The notes below the pieces were generated by a model. That model searched no databases. It was not told where the DNA came from and was given only the letters and a program-made list of their open reading frames with translations. Below are positions 1 to 9,949 of a stretch of 64,000 nt of DNA, piece after piece. Origin of the DNA: Prevotella dentasini JCM 15908 (GTDB taxonomy: Bacteria; Bacteroidota; Bacteroidia; Bacteroidales; Bacteroidaceae); the NCBI RefSeq assembly GCF_000614065.1, contig NZ_BAKG01000005.1, positions 1 through 64,000 of the forward strand, written 5' to 3'. The translations under genes were made by a program, and so were the position numbers. Position 1 is the stretch's first letter; every line of letters begins with the position of its first letter.

Positions 1-66
1 TATAAATTTTCCGCTAACCGTATATAAATTTTCGGCTAACCGTATATAATTTTTCCGCTTGCCGCA
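1..66. repeat. 22-base tandem repeat, three units
   Basis: Three consecutive units of exactly 22 bases (1-22, 23-44, 45-66) share the core TAAATTTTC-GCTAACCG. The third unit is degenerate. The array starts at the window edge and probably continues upstream. The AT-rich units contrast with the GC-rich DNA that follows. Confidence 0.8.
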
Positions 67-307
67 AACGGCTTTCCGACTGCCCGAAACTGCCGTTTTT
101 TCGTCCCGCGGGCAGTATTTCCACAGGCGCGTATCCGTCCCTCCGCAATGCGGATGCCCTTTTGCCGAATCCCCTTTCAGCCTTTTTGCCGTGCGGACAA
201 GACGCCCTGCCGTGGCCCTGCGGCCGTCTCGTCCCACCGGGAATAGTCCTGAAGCCGGGCCCGGGCTGCCGGACAGGGGCTTCGGTGCTCCTTGGGATTC
301 TGCTCTT
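67..307. other. intergenic, nothing recognised
   Basis: GC-rich sequence downstream of the metallophosphoesterase stop. Short open frames exist on the plus strand but show no recognisable motif or start context. No hairpin followed by a T-run was seen. Confidence 0.5.
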
Positions 308-1482
308 TCAGGGTTTCTTCGTCCTCAACGTTATCACGTTCACTTCCGGCCATGCCCCGAAGCGGAAGGGGACGGTGCCGCCCAGTCCCAGCGAGACGTA
401 GAGCATGCTCCCCCCTCGGTGTACTTGCCTCCCCATTCGTTGTAGGCCCACTTGGCAGGCGAGAACTTTCCGAGCTTCAGCTGTCCGGCGTGGGTGTGCC
501 CGGAGAGCGTCAGGGCAATGTCGGTCTGGTGGAGCACGCCGTGCCGCCAGTGTGTAGGGTCGTGGCTTAGGAGTATCTTGAATGTCCCTTCTGTCAGTCC
601 GTTCATGGCTTCCGGCAGGTTTCCCATGCTTTTGAAGGGAGGCTTGCCGATGTTTTCCACTCCAATGACCGCTATGCTTTCCGCTTTCTCTGCACCATCT
701 GCTGCGGAAGGGCGGCTGATGACGACATTCTCATTCATCAGCATCCTCCATCCCATCTTCTCTTCGAGATATTCCAGTACAGCTTGGTTGCGGTGGGCTT
801 TAGTCTCTTTCCTTCGGTTGCCGTTCTGCTGTCTGCCGCGTAACCGTGTAGTCTCCATCCCATATTCGCAGTAGTCGTGGTTTCCCATGATGCTGTAGAC
901 CCCGTCGGGGGCTTTTATCTGGCTGAGTCGCCCGACGAACGGGAGCAGCTCGTCAGCGTGCAGGTTGACGAGGTCGCCCGTAAATGCCACCATGTCGGCC
1001 TGCTGCTCGTTGACCAGCCTGACGAGCTTGTCTATAAATCCCGGGTTCTGACGGAAAGTCCCAATGTGGAGGTCGCTCATCTGCAAAATTCTGTAGCCGT
1101 CGAAGAGGGGCGGCAACAGCTCCGACTCACACGTGGCAGTCTTGACCACAATCCGCCTCCATCCGAAGAAGAAGCCATAGACGAGGGCTGCCACCACCGC
1201 GATGGCGACGCCAAGTGCCCACTGCCACGCAATGGCGAACTGGAGCAGGAAGAACGTAAGTTTGGGAAAGCCCACGCAAAGGGCAAGGGCAATGAAGGAG
1301 CGCATGAAGGTGTTGTGGTAGACTCCCCGGTTGAACAGGCCGAACGAGACGAGAGCCGCTGCCGAGGGAGCGAACCATGCCACGTCGGCCCACCAGCGGC
1401 TTCCGGGGGCGATGTAGGTTGCCCAAATGTAGATGTCGGGGCAGACCAACAGGAGGAAGAACAACAGTATCGGTACTATCAT
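308..1482 (-). CDS. membrane-anchored metallophosphoesterase (frameshifted near the 3' end)
   Basis: Calcineurin-like phosphoesterase with an N-terminal membrane region of about four hydrophobic segments (residues 1-110). The catalytic domain then faces outward or sits at the membrane. Metal-binding motifs appear in order: MSDLHIG, FTGDLVN, MGNHDY, LLSHDP and SGHTHAGQ. The open frame ends at 340 with a nonsense tail after YTEGG. Adding one base to the C6 run at 410-415 restores a family-like ending (MLYVSLGLGG...PFRFG) that stops at 308; the repaired length is 391 codons. A promoter lies at 1582-1612. The substrate is unknown; UDP-sugar or phospholipid-type phosphoesterases are possible. The break is probably a base-call error. 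Confidence 0.85.
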
Positions 1483-1581
1483 AGCGGTAATTATTAAGAG
1501 TTCCGTAGCCCTCGCAGGGCCTTTCCTGAAAGGAGGTTCGCCTGCGGTGGTCTGCCATTAGAAAATGTCTTTACGTTGATG

Positions 1582-1612
1582 CAAAGATAGTGGTTTTTGC
1601 CCGAATACACAA
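1582..1612 (-). promoter_or_regulatory. Bacteroidetes promoter for the metallophosphoesterase
   Basis: On the minus strand TTG (1612-1610) is followed after 20 bases by TATCTTTG (1589-1582), matching the -33/-7 pattern of Bacteroidetes. The leader to the start at 1482 would be about 95 bases. Confidence 0.6.
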
Positions 1613-1703
1613 GCGTCGGGCCGTTACTTTTATATCTTCCCGGGGAAATGGGCCTGCGGCTGCAGGCTTCTCCGCAGGCTGTTTCCTCGGTACGGGCAGG
1701 CGG

Positions 1704-2870
1704 CTACTGGTCGGGATACTGCTCGTAGACCTTGAGCCCGAATTCCCCGGCGTAGGCATAGACGTGTTCGAGTATGTCGGAAAGTGCATGCTCGTAGGCT
1801 GTCCACTCTTTCTTTCTGAGGAAAAAATAAAGCTCTACGGGCACGCCGCACTGGGTGGCTTCCAGTTGCCGTACCATCAGCGTCATCTTTTCGTTGACGT
1901 CCTCGCGCTTGGCAAGATAGTGCTCTATATAGTGCCGGAACAGCCCCATGTTGATGGCGTCTGCCGGAATGTTCCCTTCCTTTATGTATCCTCGCTCCAG
2001 CAGATGCGCCTTCAGTTCGTCGTCGGCAATCCGGATAGACCTGACGTCGAAGTAGACGGCCTTCTGCACGCGTCTGCCTTCGCCCTCGCTCATTGTCTTC
2101 CAGTTCTGAAACGGTCCGTTGACGAGTGTCAGCGGCGATACCGTCGTGGTCGTATTGTCGAACTGGCGCACCTTTACCGTCGTCAGTGTAATGTCGGTAA
2201 CAATGCCGTTTACCGTTCCTCCCGGCACCGTAATCCAGTCACCGATGTGTACCATCTCGTTGCTCGTCAGCCGTATTCCTGCCACAAGTCCCTCGATGGT
2301 GTCCTTGAAGACAAGCATCAGTATGGCAGACGTGGCGCCGAGTCCGGCAAAGAGCGTCATCGGGTTGCGGCCGAGCAGCAACGCCACTACCACTACGACG
2401 GCTGCAAAGATAAAGACTATCTTCAGGACTCCGCAGAACGACTTCAGGTATTGGCTCGTTGAGCTGCCCGGGCGCGTGTTGAGAAAGCGCAGGCGGTCGA
2501 TGATGCCGACACCGAGCCGGGTGGATGCCAAGGTGATATAGACGGCCGTCAGTCGTGTCAGCAGCTCTTTCACGACGGGATACTGGTAGAACACCATCGG
2601 CAGAAGCTCCCATATAACTACCGCCGGTACGATGTGGCAGGCAGTGTTGAGCACCTTGCGGTCGAAGACCACGTCGTCCCACTTCACTTCCGTCTTTTTT
2701 GTCAGCTTTAGAATCAGGGGAACCAAGAGCTTCCGGCAGAGATAGTCGGAAAGCAGGGCTATGACAATCGCTGTGCCAACGAGCACAGCGTGGCGCAGTA
2801 TGGCTACGGTATGACCTTCCATGCCCATCGACATGAGCAGGTCTTCTACGAATATTCTTATTTCTTCCAT
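1704..2870 (-). CDS. MscS-family mechanosensitive channel, YbdG-like
   Basis: Inner-membrane osmotic-release channel. Residues 20-190 hold about five hydrophobic segments. The pore-lining helix contains LFAGLGATSAILMLVFKDT, the Gly/Ala-rich MscS signature. The beta-rich MscS domain follows (GDWITVPGGTVNGIV, then VSPLTLVNGPFQNWK). The stretch NWKTMSEGEGRR and the extended cytoplasmic tail resemble the YbdG (MscM-type) branch. Length is 388 aa from the start MEEIRIF at 2870; an upstream in-frame start at 2918 would add 16 residues unlike the family. It lies 99 bases downstream of dacB on the same strand. Confidence 0.88.
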   Translation of the reverse strand: MEEIRIFVEDLLMSMGMEGHTVAILRHAVLVGTAIVIALLSDYLCRKLLVPLILKLTKKTEVKWDDVVFDRKVLNTACHIVPAVVIWELLPMVFYQYPVVKELLTRLTAVYITLASTRLGVGIIDRLRFLNTRPGSSTSQYLKSFCGVLKIVFIFAAVVVVVALLLGRNPMTLFAGLGATSAILMLVFKDTIEGLVAGIRLTSNEMVHIGDWITVPGGTVNGIVTDITLTTVKVRQFDNTTTTVSPLTLVNGPFQNWKTMSEGEGRRVQKAVYFDVRSIRIADDELKAHLLERGYIKEGNIPADAINMGLFRHYIEHYLAKREDVNEKMTLMVRQLEATQCGVPVELYFFLRKKEWTAYEHALSDILEHVYAYAGEFGLKVYEQYPDQ

Positions 2871-2969
2871 TGTGAAAGGAGAGGGTGGGGTTAAGGTGAG
2901 GACGCGGCATTGTCGCATCGTGCAGTAGCAAGGGAGCAGAAGGGACCGCTGTACTTTGGCAGGGCAAGG

Positions 2970-4267
2970 CTACTGGCACAGAGCCACGCAAATATTGTTC
3001 TGAAGGTTTCGCATCGGCGCATTGCTGAGTCCGCCGTTGCAGATGATGGAAAAGCTGAGCCGGTGTCCGTTCGAGGCGGTGAGATAGCCTGCCAGTGAGC
3101 TGACCCCGACTACCGTTCCCGTCTTCGCGCGCACGTTTCCGGCAGCCGGAGTGTGGCGCATGCGGTTGCGGAGCGTGCCGTCTACGCCCGCCACGGGAAG
3201 GGTGGGGAGGAACGTGTAGTATATGCTCGGGGTATGGTAGGCGTAGTTGAGCAGCTTCACTTCGAGTTCCGCGCTGACGTAGTTGTAGAGCGAGAGGCCT
3301 GATCCGTCTGCTACGATACAGTCGGCAGGCGACAGCCCCAGCTTGCGGACGAGTGTGTGGATATACTGGCGTGCCTGTTTGTAGGAAGCCACTTTGTTCC
3401 TTCTGCCGCCGCTATTTGATAGAACATGGCCTCGGCATACAGATTGTCGCTCTTTTTCATCATCCGCTGCATCACTTCACCGATGGTATGGCTGCACGAG
3501 GTCAGGTGGAGGGCGGTGGAAGGCAGCTGCCGTTCGCCGGTCTCTCCGCTGACCGTGATGCCCGCATTGCGGAGATGGCGTCGCAGCTGTTCCGCAAAGT
3601 TGTCCTTGCGCCCGACCAGCAGCGGACTGAGCGTCGGGTTGTCGTCGTCCCAGCACCATCCGTAGCCCAGCCGGTCGCGGTCCTTGAAGGACAGGTCGGC
3701 ATAGATGTTGCCGTTCAGGGTAGTGATGCCCAGTTGGCGGACGGCACTGGCAAAGGCCGCCATGTCGCCGTTGCCGAACATCGGGTCCATTCCCCCGACG
3801 CAGTAGAGGTCTCCGTTGAGGGTCTGGGTAGAGTCTACCACCTCGCCCGTATAGCAGAGCCGCGTTGTGAAGCGGTGGTTGTCGCCGAGCCGGTCAAGGG
3901 CGGCAATGGCCGTAATGCACTTCATCGTCGAGGCAGGACGGAGATGCGAGCGTTCGCGGAACTTGTAAAGGCATGTGCCGTCGGTCAGGTCCCATACCAT
4001 CAGTCCCACGTTCACCGTCTCCAGAAGGCTGCTCTGCATGATGCCGTCGAGTCTTTGGATGATGTTCTGCTGCCATGTCAGGCCCGGGTCGGTGGCAAAT
4101 TCCAGAATGGTGCTGTCCGTCTCGGTGCTGTCTTCCCCGGTGGTCGCCACGGCAGGCACGCCGTATAATATCCTCGCTACCTCGGTGCTGTCTATTCGTA
4201 CCTGCGACAGGGCAGGCAGGGAGAGCAGTACCAAGAGGGCTGCTGCTATTGTTTTCTTTATTCTCAT
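2970..4267 (-). CDS. dacB: D-alanyl-D-alanine carboxypeptidase/endopeptidase, PBP4 type (frameshifted)
   Basis: Periplasmic serine peptidase that trims peptidoglycan cross-links. An N-terminal signal peptide (MRIKKTIAAALLVLLSLPAL) is followed by the three penicillin-binding motifs in order: STMK (SxxK), KKSDN (SxN) and AKTGT (KTG). The SxxK and SxN motifs are in one frame (to 3311) and KTG in another (2970-3392). One missing base near 3389-3397 joins them (AAEGTK|VASYKQARQYI), giving 432 aa, a normal PBP4 length. The break is probably a sequencing indel. The start at 4267 was chosen because the signal peptide begins there. The gene follows the PH-domain gene closely and is likely co-transcribed with it. 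Confidence 0.88.
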
Positions 4268-4292
4268 ATTCTTTCCGTGCAGTTCAAAATCT

Positions 4293-4697
4293 TCAGTCAT
4301 TGTTCAGCCCTCCCTGCTTTCGGACGGCCTTGACGAAAGAATCTATGTTACCGGGTTGCAGGCTGACCACCTTGCCGTCCTTACATTCTATGAGCACGAA
4401 GCTGCCCAGACGGAAGGCGAGCGGCATAATCCGCACGTCCGATATGCCGTCCAAGCGTATGATTTTCCTGCGCCCGAACCGTCCGCGCCTTACTATCAGC
4501 CGCCCGTCGTCGGTCAGCCGGTATTCGGAATTGACGGCCCGGTCTGTCGCGATGATGGTCATTACGACAAAGACAGCCCCGAAGACGACATAAACGGCGT
4601 TTGTGCGGAACCACAGCCAATAAAAGGCGACGGCCGCGAACAGGATGATGGCAGCCCATTCCGTTACCATGACCCTATGTTGGAAAGTACGTTCCAT
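4293..4697 (-). CDS. small membrane protein with a bacterial PH-like domain
   Basis: About 134 aa. Two hydrophobic segments lie near the N-terminus (residues 10-55: VTEWAAIILFAAVAFYWLW and VYVVFGAVFVVMTII). A beta-rich cytoplasmic part of bacterial PH type follows (EYRLTDDGRLIVRRG, then IIRLDGISDVRI). The start MERTFQ at 4697 is preferred, though an in-frame ATG at 4724 also exists. The dacB start lies 25 bases after its stop, so the two are probably one transcript. Function is unknown; a membrane or envelope role is inferred from topology and the dacB neighbour only. Confidence 0.65.
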   Translation of the reverse strand: MERTFQHRVMVTEWAAIILFAAVAFYWLWFRTNAVYVVFGAVFVVMTIIATDRAVNSEYRLTDDGRLIVRRGRFGRRKIIRLDGISDVRIMPLAFRLGSFVLIECKDGKVVSLQPGNIDSFVKAVRKQGGLNND

Positions 4698-4826
4698 AAC
4701 GATAATGACGATTGGGAAATGCACCGATAGGCAGATGCACGTCCCGGTAAATATAGAATCCTATTGAAATTCAGTGCAAAAGTACAAAAAAAATACTTTC
4801 TTAGTGGCTATATCTCAATAAATTGC

Positions 4827-4834
4827 TACTTTTG
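4827..4834 (+). promoter_or_regulatory. -7 box (TACTTTTG) upstream of nadB
   Basis: TACTTTTG matches TAnnTTTG. No good TTTG lies 19-20 bases upstream, so only the -7 element is supported. The leader would be about 85 bases to the start at 4923. Confidence 0.4.
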
Positions 4835-4922
4835 CGGAGGATAGATGGGAGTCTGTCGGACTTTTCCGGCCACTCCGGCCTGTCAGGCGACGTGCTTTCC
4901 TTTCCCGTCAAAGACAACGATA

Positions 4923-6521
4923 ATGGTTTATAAATACGATTTCCTCATCATCGGCGCAGGCATTGCCGGTATGAGCTATGCCCTGAAGATAGCCCGAGCC
5001 CGGAGGGGAAAGGTCTGCATCGTCTGCAAGACAACCCTCGGCGAGGCCAATACGGCCTTTGCACAGGGGGGCATAGCCTCGGTTACCAATTCCGAAGTAG
5101 ACGACTTTGCAAAGCACATCAGGGACACCATGATAGCCGGCGACAACATTTCCGACCCCGAAGCTGTCGGGCAGGTGGTACGGGAAGCACCGGGACAGAT
5201 ACGCGAACTGGTGGGGTGGGGTACCAGTTTCGACCGTCTGGCCGACGGCCGGTTCGACCTCCACCGCGAGGGCGGCCACTCCGAGTTCCGTATTCTGCAC
5301 CATGCAGACGACACGGGTGCCGAGATACAGCGCGCGCTGATGGCTGCCGTCAGGGAGAATCCTGCCATTGACGTCAGGGAAGGCCATTTTGCCGTAGAGA
5401 TTATCACCCAGCACCACTTGGGCGTCGAGGTTACGAGGCGCACGCAGAACATAGAGTGCTACGGGGCGTATATTCTCAATCCCGACACGCAGAAGGTGGA
5501 CACGTATCTCAGCAGGGTTACCCTGATGTGTACGGGAGGCTGCGGTGCGGTCTATCAGACCACGACCAACCCCATCATCTCCACGGGCGACGGCATGGCC
5601 ATGGTCTACCGCGCCAAGGGAACCATCAAGGACATGGAGTTCGTGCAGTTTCATCCCACCTCGCTCTACCATCCGGGCGAGACCCATCCTGCCTTTCTCA
5701 TCACCGAGGCCATGCGCGGCTATGGCGGCATACTGAAGCTGCCCACGGGCGAAACCTTCATGGAGAAATACGACGACCGCCTCTCGCTGGCTCCGCGCGA
5801 CATCGTTGCCCGCGCCATCGACAAGGAAATGAAAATCAACGGTATCGACCACGTTTGTCTGGACGTTACCCACAAAGATCCCGAAGAGACGAAACGCCAC
5901 TTTCCGAACATCTACCACAAGTGCCTGTCCATAGGCATAGACATAACGAAGGAGATGATTCCTGTCCGTCCGGCAGCCCACTATATATGCGGAGGCATCA
6001 AGGTAGACCTCAACGGCGAAAGTTCCATCCGCCGGCTCTATGCCATTGGCGAATGTTCCTGTACGGGATTGCACGGCGGCAACCGCCTTGCCTCGAACAG
6101 TCTCATCGAAGCCGTTGTCTATGCCGACGCTGCCGCACGCCACAGCCTTGCCTGTGCCGGCGGCTATGATTTTAATGCCGACGTGCCCGAATGGGACGAT
6201 AACGGGACGATGACCAACGAGGAGCGTATCCTCATCACCCAAAGTGCAAAGGAGGTGGGCGAGGTTATGAGCAACTATGTGGGTATTGTGCGGAGCGACC
6301 TGCGCCTGAAGCGTGCGTGGCACCGCCTCGACCTGCTCTACGAAGAGACCGAGGCACTTTTCAAGCATGTCAAGGCGACGCGCGACATCTGCGAGCTTCG
6401 CAACATGATAAACGTGGGCTACCTCATCACCCGTATGGCCATTGAGCGCAAGGAGTGCCGCGGACTGCATTTCACCACTGACTATCCGCATCATGCCTAC
6501 GATGGCATGAACGGGGAGTAA
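4923..6521 (+). CDS. nadB: L-aspartate oxidase
   Basis: FAD enzyme oxidising L-aspartate to iminoaspartate, the first step of de novo NAD synthesis. The dinucleotide-binding fold is at the N-terminus (DFLIIGAGIAGMSYALKIA). Family motifs follow: AFAQGGIASV, the substrate-loop sequence HREGGHSEFRILH and CTGLHGGNRLASNSL near residue 385. A helical C-terminal domain follows. Length is 532 aa from MVYKYDF at 4923. An in-frame ATG at 4845 would add 26 residues with no family resemblance. nadA and nadC are not next to it here. Confidence 0.95.
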   Translation: MVYKYDFLIIGAGIAGMSYALKIARARRGKVCIVCKTTLGEANTAFAQGGIASVTNSEVDDFAKHIRDTMIAGDNISDPEAVGQVVREAPGQIRELVGWGTSFDRLADGRFDLHREGGHSEFRILHHADDTGAEIQRALMAAVRENPAIDVREGHFAVEIITQHHLGVEVTRRTQNIECYGAYILNPDTQKVDTYLSRVTLMCTGGCGAVYQTTTNPIISTGDGMAMVYRAKGTIKDMEFVQFHPTSLYHPGETHPAFLITEAMRGYGGILKLPTGETFMEKYDDRLSLAPRDIVARAIDKEMKINGIDHVCLDVTHKDPEETKRHFPNIYHKCLSIGIDITKEMIPVRPAAHYICGGIKVDLNGESSIRRLYAIGECSCTGLHGGNRLASNSLIEAVVYADAAARHSLACAGGYDFNADVPEWDDNGTMTNEERILITQSAKEVGEVMSNYVGIVRSDLRLKRAWHRLDLLYEETEALFKHVKATRDICELRNMINVGYLITRMAIERKECRGLHFTTDYPHHAYDGMNGE

Positions 6522-6604
6522 GTGCTCCGGCGTGCGCCCTGACGCGCGGATTGTCTTGGAAGATAACCCTTGTCGTTTTTTCAGTCAGCCACGGCGGTAA
6601 AACG

Positions 6605-6670
6605 AAACGGGCACTTTCGCGTTGTCAAAGTGCCCGTTTCGCATGCTCAAAGTGGCACTTCCGTTTTGTC
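6605..6670. repeat. 22-base array A (GGCACTTTC family), three units
   Basis: Units at 6605-6626, 6627-6648 and 6649-6670 are each exactly 22 bases. Each starts AAA and ends GTC or CTC. Cores are GGGCACTTTCG, AAAGTGCCCG and AAAGTGGCACTT. The array lies in the 465-base gap between nadB and the DUF3822 gene. The same family recurs at 13830, 31860 and 55032. Confidence 0.85.
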
Positions 6671-6905
6671 GTTGTGGGACGGTCGGAAACAAGTGCGGTT
6701 CCTTTCATGTTCAGAATAGTGGAAAAGCCGGAACAGCGGTGATATTCCAGCATGTCAGCCGGGTGCAGGGCACTGGGTGCGGACGGTGCAGTCAGGATGC
6801 CGTCCTGTGTCATGCCGGGGGCTGCTGTGGTATTCCGGCACTTCTGAAAGTAGGTGCGGATGATATTTATTAAGGTGAAACGGGTGCTAATCGGAAAAAA
6901 ATATG

Positions 6906-6913
6906 TAAGTTTG
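6906..6913 (+). promoter_or_regulatory. possible -7 box (TAAGTTTG) for the DUF3822-rsmD pair
   Basis: TAAGTTTG fits TAnnTTTG about 75 bases before the DUF3822 start. The -33 element is poor, so this is tentative. Confidence 0.35.
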
Positions 6914-6986
6914 CATGGCTAAGTCATCACGTTGAGCCGGCGAGTCGGTCTCTCCGGCAGCGAACGGATGGCAAACAACCGCTTTT

Positions 6987-7802
6987 ATGGAGAAAACAGA
7001 CAACAACATATCGGACCGAAAACTACGGCTGACCATACGTGTTGCCACGGGAACAATGTCGTTCTCGGTGGGCGACCCGCAGGCAGACGGGCAGATAGTC
7101 TTCGAGGAATACGGACTGAACAACGGCATATCGACGGCTGCCAACCTGCGCGAGGCTTTCACCAAGTCGGAGCTGCTGCAAAGCGGATATAAGAAGGCCT
7201 TGGTGCTGACAGGCTCGCCGGTGATGCTGCTGCCTGCCGATGAGGAGCAGGAACAGGACTGCGCGACGCTCTATCACCATATCTACGACGGGCACCATGG
7301 CGAGGAGATACTGCATGCCGCCCTGCCGGACTTGAACGCTGTCGCCGTGTTTGCCGTCAATAAGGACCTGAAGCTGGTAGTTGAAGACCATTTCGGCGAC
7401 TTCGCCTTTGTGCCGCTCATGCAGCCTGTGTGGACGAGGCTCTATCATCGGTCGTTCTCGGGGACGCGCCGGAAGCTCTTTGCCTACTTCCACGAGAAGC
7501 GGATGGAGGTATTCCTCTTTCAGCAGAACCGTTTCCAGTTCAGCAATTCCTTCGATGCCACATACGCCCACGATGCCGCCTACTATCTTCTCTACGCATG
7601 GCGGCAGCTCGGGATGGACAAGGAGCGCGACGAGGTCTATCTCGCAGGCAACATCACCCACCTCGACTGGCTTCGCAAGCAGCTTCCGCGCTATGTGCGG
7701 CGCAGCTTCATCATCAATCAGAATACAGACTTCAACAATATTTCGATGGCGCAGAGGGACGACATTCCCTACGACCTGAAAGCGAGTTACTTTGAGATTT
7801 GA
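6987..7802 (+). CDS. DUF3822 family protein
   Basis: A 271-aa protein of a Bacteroidetes-restricted family that usually sits directly upstream of rsmD, as here (18-base gap). The fold is thought to resemble the actin/Hsp70 superfamily, with two related halves. Visible features are beta-rich stretches such as LTIRVATGTMSFSVG and the C-terminal VYLAGNITHLDWLRKQL. No signal peptide or membrane segment is present, so it is cytoplasmic. Function is unknown. The name rests on sequence recall plus gene order. Confidence 0.75.
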   Translation: MEKTDNNISDRKLRLTIRVATGTMSFSVGDPQADGQIVFEEYGLNNGISTAANLREAFTKSELLQSGYKKALVLTGSPVMLLPADEEQEQDCATLYHHIYDGHHGEEILHAALPDLNAVAVFAVNKDLKLVVEDHFGDFAFVPLMQPVWTRLYHRSFSGTRRKLFAYFHEKRMEVFLFQQNRFQFSNSFDATYAHDAAYYLLYAWRQLGMDKERDEVYLAGNITHLDWLRKQLPRYVRRSFIINQNTDFNNISMAQRDDIPYDLKASYFEI

Positions 7803-7820
7803 ACTTCAAGGAACAAATAG

Positions 7821-8350
7821 ATGCGAATCATAACAGGAACATATAAAGGACGGCACTTCGATATTCCGCGCACTTTCAAGCGCGTCCTACCACCGACTTT
7901 GCCAAGGAGAATATTTTCAACGTGCTCAATGGCTATACCGATTTCGGGGATGCGGTGGCCCTCGACCTCTTTTCCGGCACGGGGAGCATCACGCTCGAAT
8001 TGCTGTCGCGTGGCTGTCGCGAGGTGGTCAGCGTGGAGAAGGACCGCTACCATGCCCGTTTTATATCGCAGTGCGTGGAGAAGATAGGGGCGGAGAACGA
8101 CATTCTCATCCGTGGCGACGTGTTTCGGTTTCTGAAAAGCTGTCATCAGCAGTTCGACTTTATCTTTGCCGACCCTCCCTACGCGCTGCCCGGCCTTGCC
8201 AAGATTCCCGACTTGATTTTCGAGTACGGCCTGCTCGGGCAGGACGGGGTCTTTGTCTTCGAGCATGGCAGGCAGAACGACTTCTCCGCTCATCCGCATT
8301 TCGTTGAGCACAGAAGCTACGGGAGTGTGAATTTCAGTATTTTCAGATAA
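7821..8350 (+). CDS. rsmD: 16S rRNA (guanine(966)-N(2))-methyltransferase (frameshifted)
   Basis: SAM-dependent methyltransferase acting on G966 of 16S rRNA in the 30S subunit. It begins MRIITGTYKGRHFDIPRTFK, the family N-terminus, then leaves frame after about 20 codons. One added base near 7880-7883 (CAAG|CGCG) restores RPTTDFAKENIFNVLNGY and continues into the SAM-binding motif LDLFSGTGSITLELLSRG. The catalytic motif FADPPYAL lies about 110 residues in. Repaired length is 176 aa, normal for RsmD. It follows the DUF3822 gene in a probable operon. The break is most simply a missed G in a GG pair. Confidence 0.88.
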
Positions 8351-8491
8351 GGGATAAGGTCTTTATTATAAGTAAGATAGGGCAGGCAGGGAGCTTGTCA
8401 TAGCAGGGAGGCATGTCCTATCGTGCTGAAGGTGGCGGTTGGCTTATCCCTCTTGCCAAATCATATTTTCTTTTTTGTTGTCGGGAAATGG

Positions 8492-9913
8492 CTATAGCAG
8501 CGGACTGAGAAGCCTTACTATGGATTCCCATAAGCGGCGGAGGAACGGGCGGTGGACAAGGTCGCGCACCTGTTCCAAGGGGATGCAGTCTTCGGAATCG
8601 CGGAGGAAGACTTCCTTGACACGCTGTGCCATCTCGCGGTCGTAGAAGAAGGCATTGGCCTCGAAATTGTTCTCGAAGCTGCGGAAGTCTACGTTGACCG
8701 AACCGATGGTAGACAGGCTGTCGTCGGCGACAAGGAGCTTGGAGTGGTTGAAGCCCTTGTCGTAGAGCAAGACCTTCACTCCGGCACGCACGGTCTCCAA
8801 TACGTAGGAGCGGGAAGCCCATTCCACAATGCGCGAGTCGCCGTGCCGGGGAATCATCAGCCGCACGTCGACGCCTGCCACGGCTGCTGTCCGCAGGGCG
8901 AAGAGAATGGTGTCGGTAGGCAGGAAATAGGGCGTCTCAATATAGATGTACCGCTTCGCGCCGGCGAGAATCTTCATATAGCCTTGCTCTATCTCCGGCC
9001 AGTCGTTGGTGGGATTGCTCGTTACTATCTGCGCCAAGCCGTCGTTCTGCCCGGAAGTAATCTCGGGATAATACCTGCGGTTCGTGATGAGCGTTCGGTC
9101 TACGTAGAACCAGTCTATCAGGAAGGCACGCTGAAGGCCGTAGACTGCCGGCCCGGCAATCTTGACATGCGTATCGCGCCATGCCGTTCCGTCCTTTCCC
9201 TTCACGTAGCGTTGGGCAATGTTCATGCCGCCTATGAATCCTACCTCACCGTCTACGACGCATATCTTGCGGTGGTTTCGGTAATTGACCTTGCTTGTAA
9301 ACGACGGAAAGCGCACGGGCATGAAGGGCTGGACCTCTACTCCCCCCTTTCGCATCCGCTCGAAGAATCGGCCTTTTGTCTTCCATGAGCCTACATCGTC
9401 GTACACTACCCGTACTTCTACACCCTGACGGGCCTTGTCTATCAGTGTGTCGGCAATGAGGTTGCCCACTGGGTCGTCGTCTATGATGTAAGAGGTGAGG
9501 TGGATGTGCTGCTCCGCCTTGCCCATTTCCTGCAACAGGGCAGGGAACAGCTCGTAGCCGGAAGTATATATTTCCATCTCGTTGTTCTTGAAGGGGAGGG
9601 CCCAGTTCTGGTTGATGAACAGGTCTATCAGTCCCTTGTATTGTCCGGGAAGCTGTAAGTCCTTCTGCTCTACGAACTCCAGCATAGACCGCTTGGTCAG
9701 TTGGTCGAGGCTTTTTTGCCAGATGTGCCGCTCTTTCCGCGTTCGCTGTCCGAAGAAGAAGTAGAGCACAATGCCCACCAACGGCATAAACGCCAACACG
9801 AGTACCCATGCCATGGTCTTGGCAGGCTGCCGGTGCTCCATCAGTACGGTAATCATAGCCAGTACGGCTATCACAGTGTAGAGGAGAAGGAATATCCAGT
9901 GGACGTAAATCAT
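8492..9913 (-). CDS. cls: cardiolipin synthase (phospholipase D family)
   Basis: Inner-membrane enzyme that condenses phosphatidylglycerol into cardiolipin. Two N-terminal membrane helices span residues 1-60 (MIYVHWIFLLLYTVIAVLAM, then WVLVLAFMPLVGIVLYFFFG). Two HKD motifs follow: HRKICVVDGEVGFIGG near residue 220 and HSKLLVADDSLSTIGSVNVD near 395. Length is 473 aa, usual for bacterial Cls. The reading frame is intact. The gene is convergent with rsmD, separated by about 140 bases with weak hairpins but no clear terminator. Confidence 0.93.
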   Translation of the reverse strand: MIYVHWIFLLLYTVIAVLAMITVLMEHRQPAKTMAWVLVLAFMPLVGIVLYFFFGQRTRKERHIWQKSLDQLTKRSMLEFVEQKDLQLPGQYKGLIDLFINQNWALPFKNNEMEIYTSGYELFPALLQEMGKAEQHIHLTSYIIDDDPVGNLIADTLIDKARQGVEVRVVYDDVGSWKTKGRFFERMRKGGVEVQPFMPVRFPSFTSKVNYRNHRKICVVDGEVGFIGGMNIAQRYVKGKDGTAWRDTHVKIAGPAVYGLQRAFLIDWFYVDRTLITNRRYYPEITSGQNDGLAQIVTSNPTNDWPEIEQGYMKILAGAKRYIYIETPYFLPTDTILFALRTAAVAGVDVRLMIPRHGDSRIVEWASRSYVLETVRAGVKVLLYDKGFNHSKLLVADDSLSTIGSVNVDFRSFENNFEANAFFYDREMAQRVKEVFLRDSEDCIPLEQVRDLVHRPFLRRLWESIVRLLSPLL

Positions 9914-9949
9914 AGGGGTCTCTTGTTGGGGAGGTTGGGGTTTGAAATT

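Noticed and set aside
877..1497. 206-codon plus-strand frame opposite the metallophosphoesterase
   Set aside because: Shadow of the phosphoesterase and its membrane helices.
4908..6494. 528-codon frame antisense to nadB
   Set aside because: Fully covered by nadB; no motif or start context. Shadow frame.
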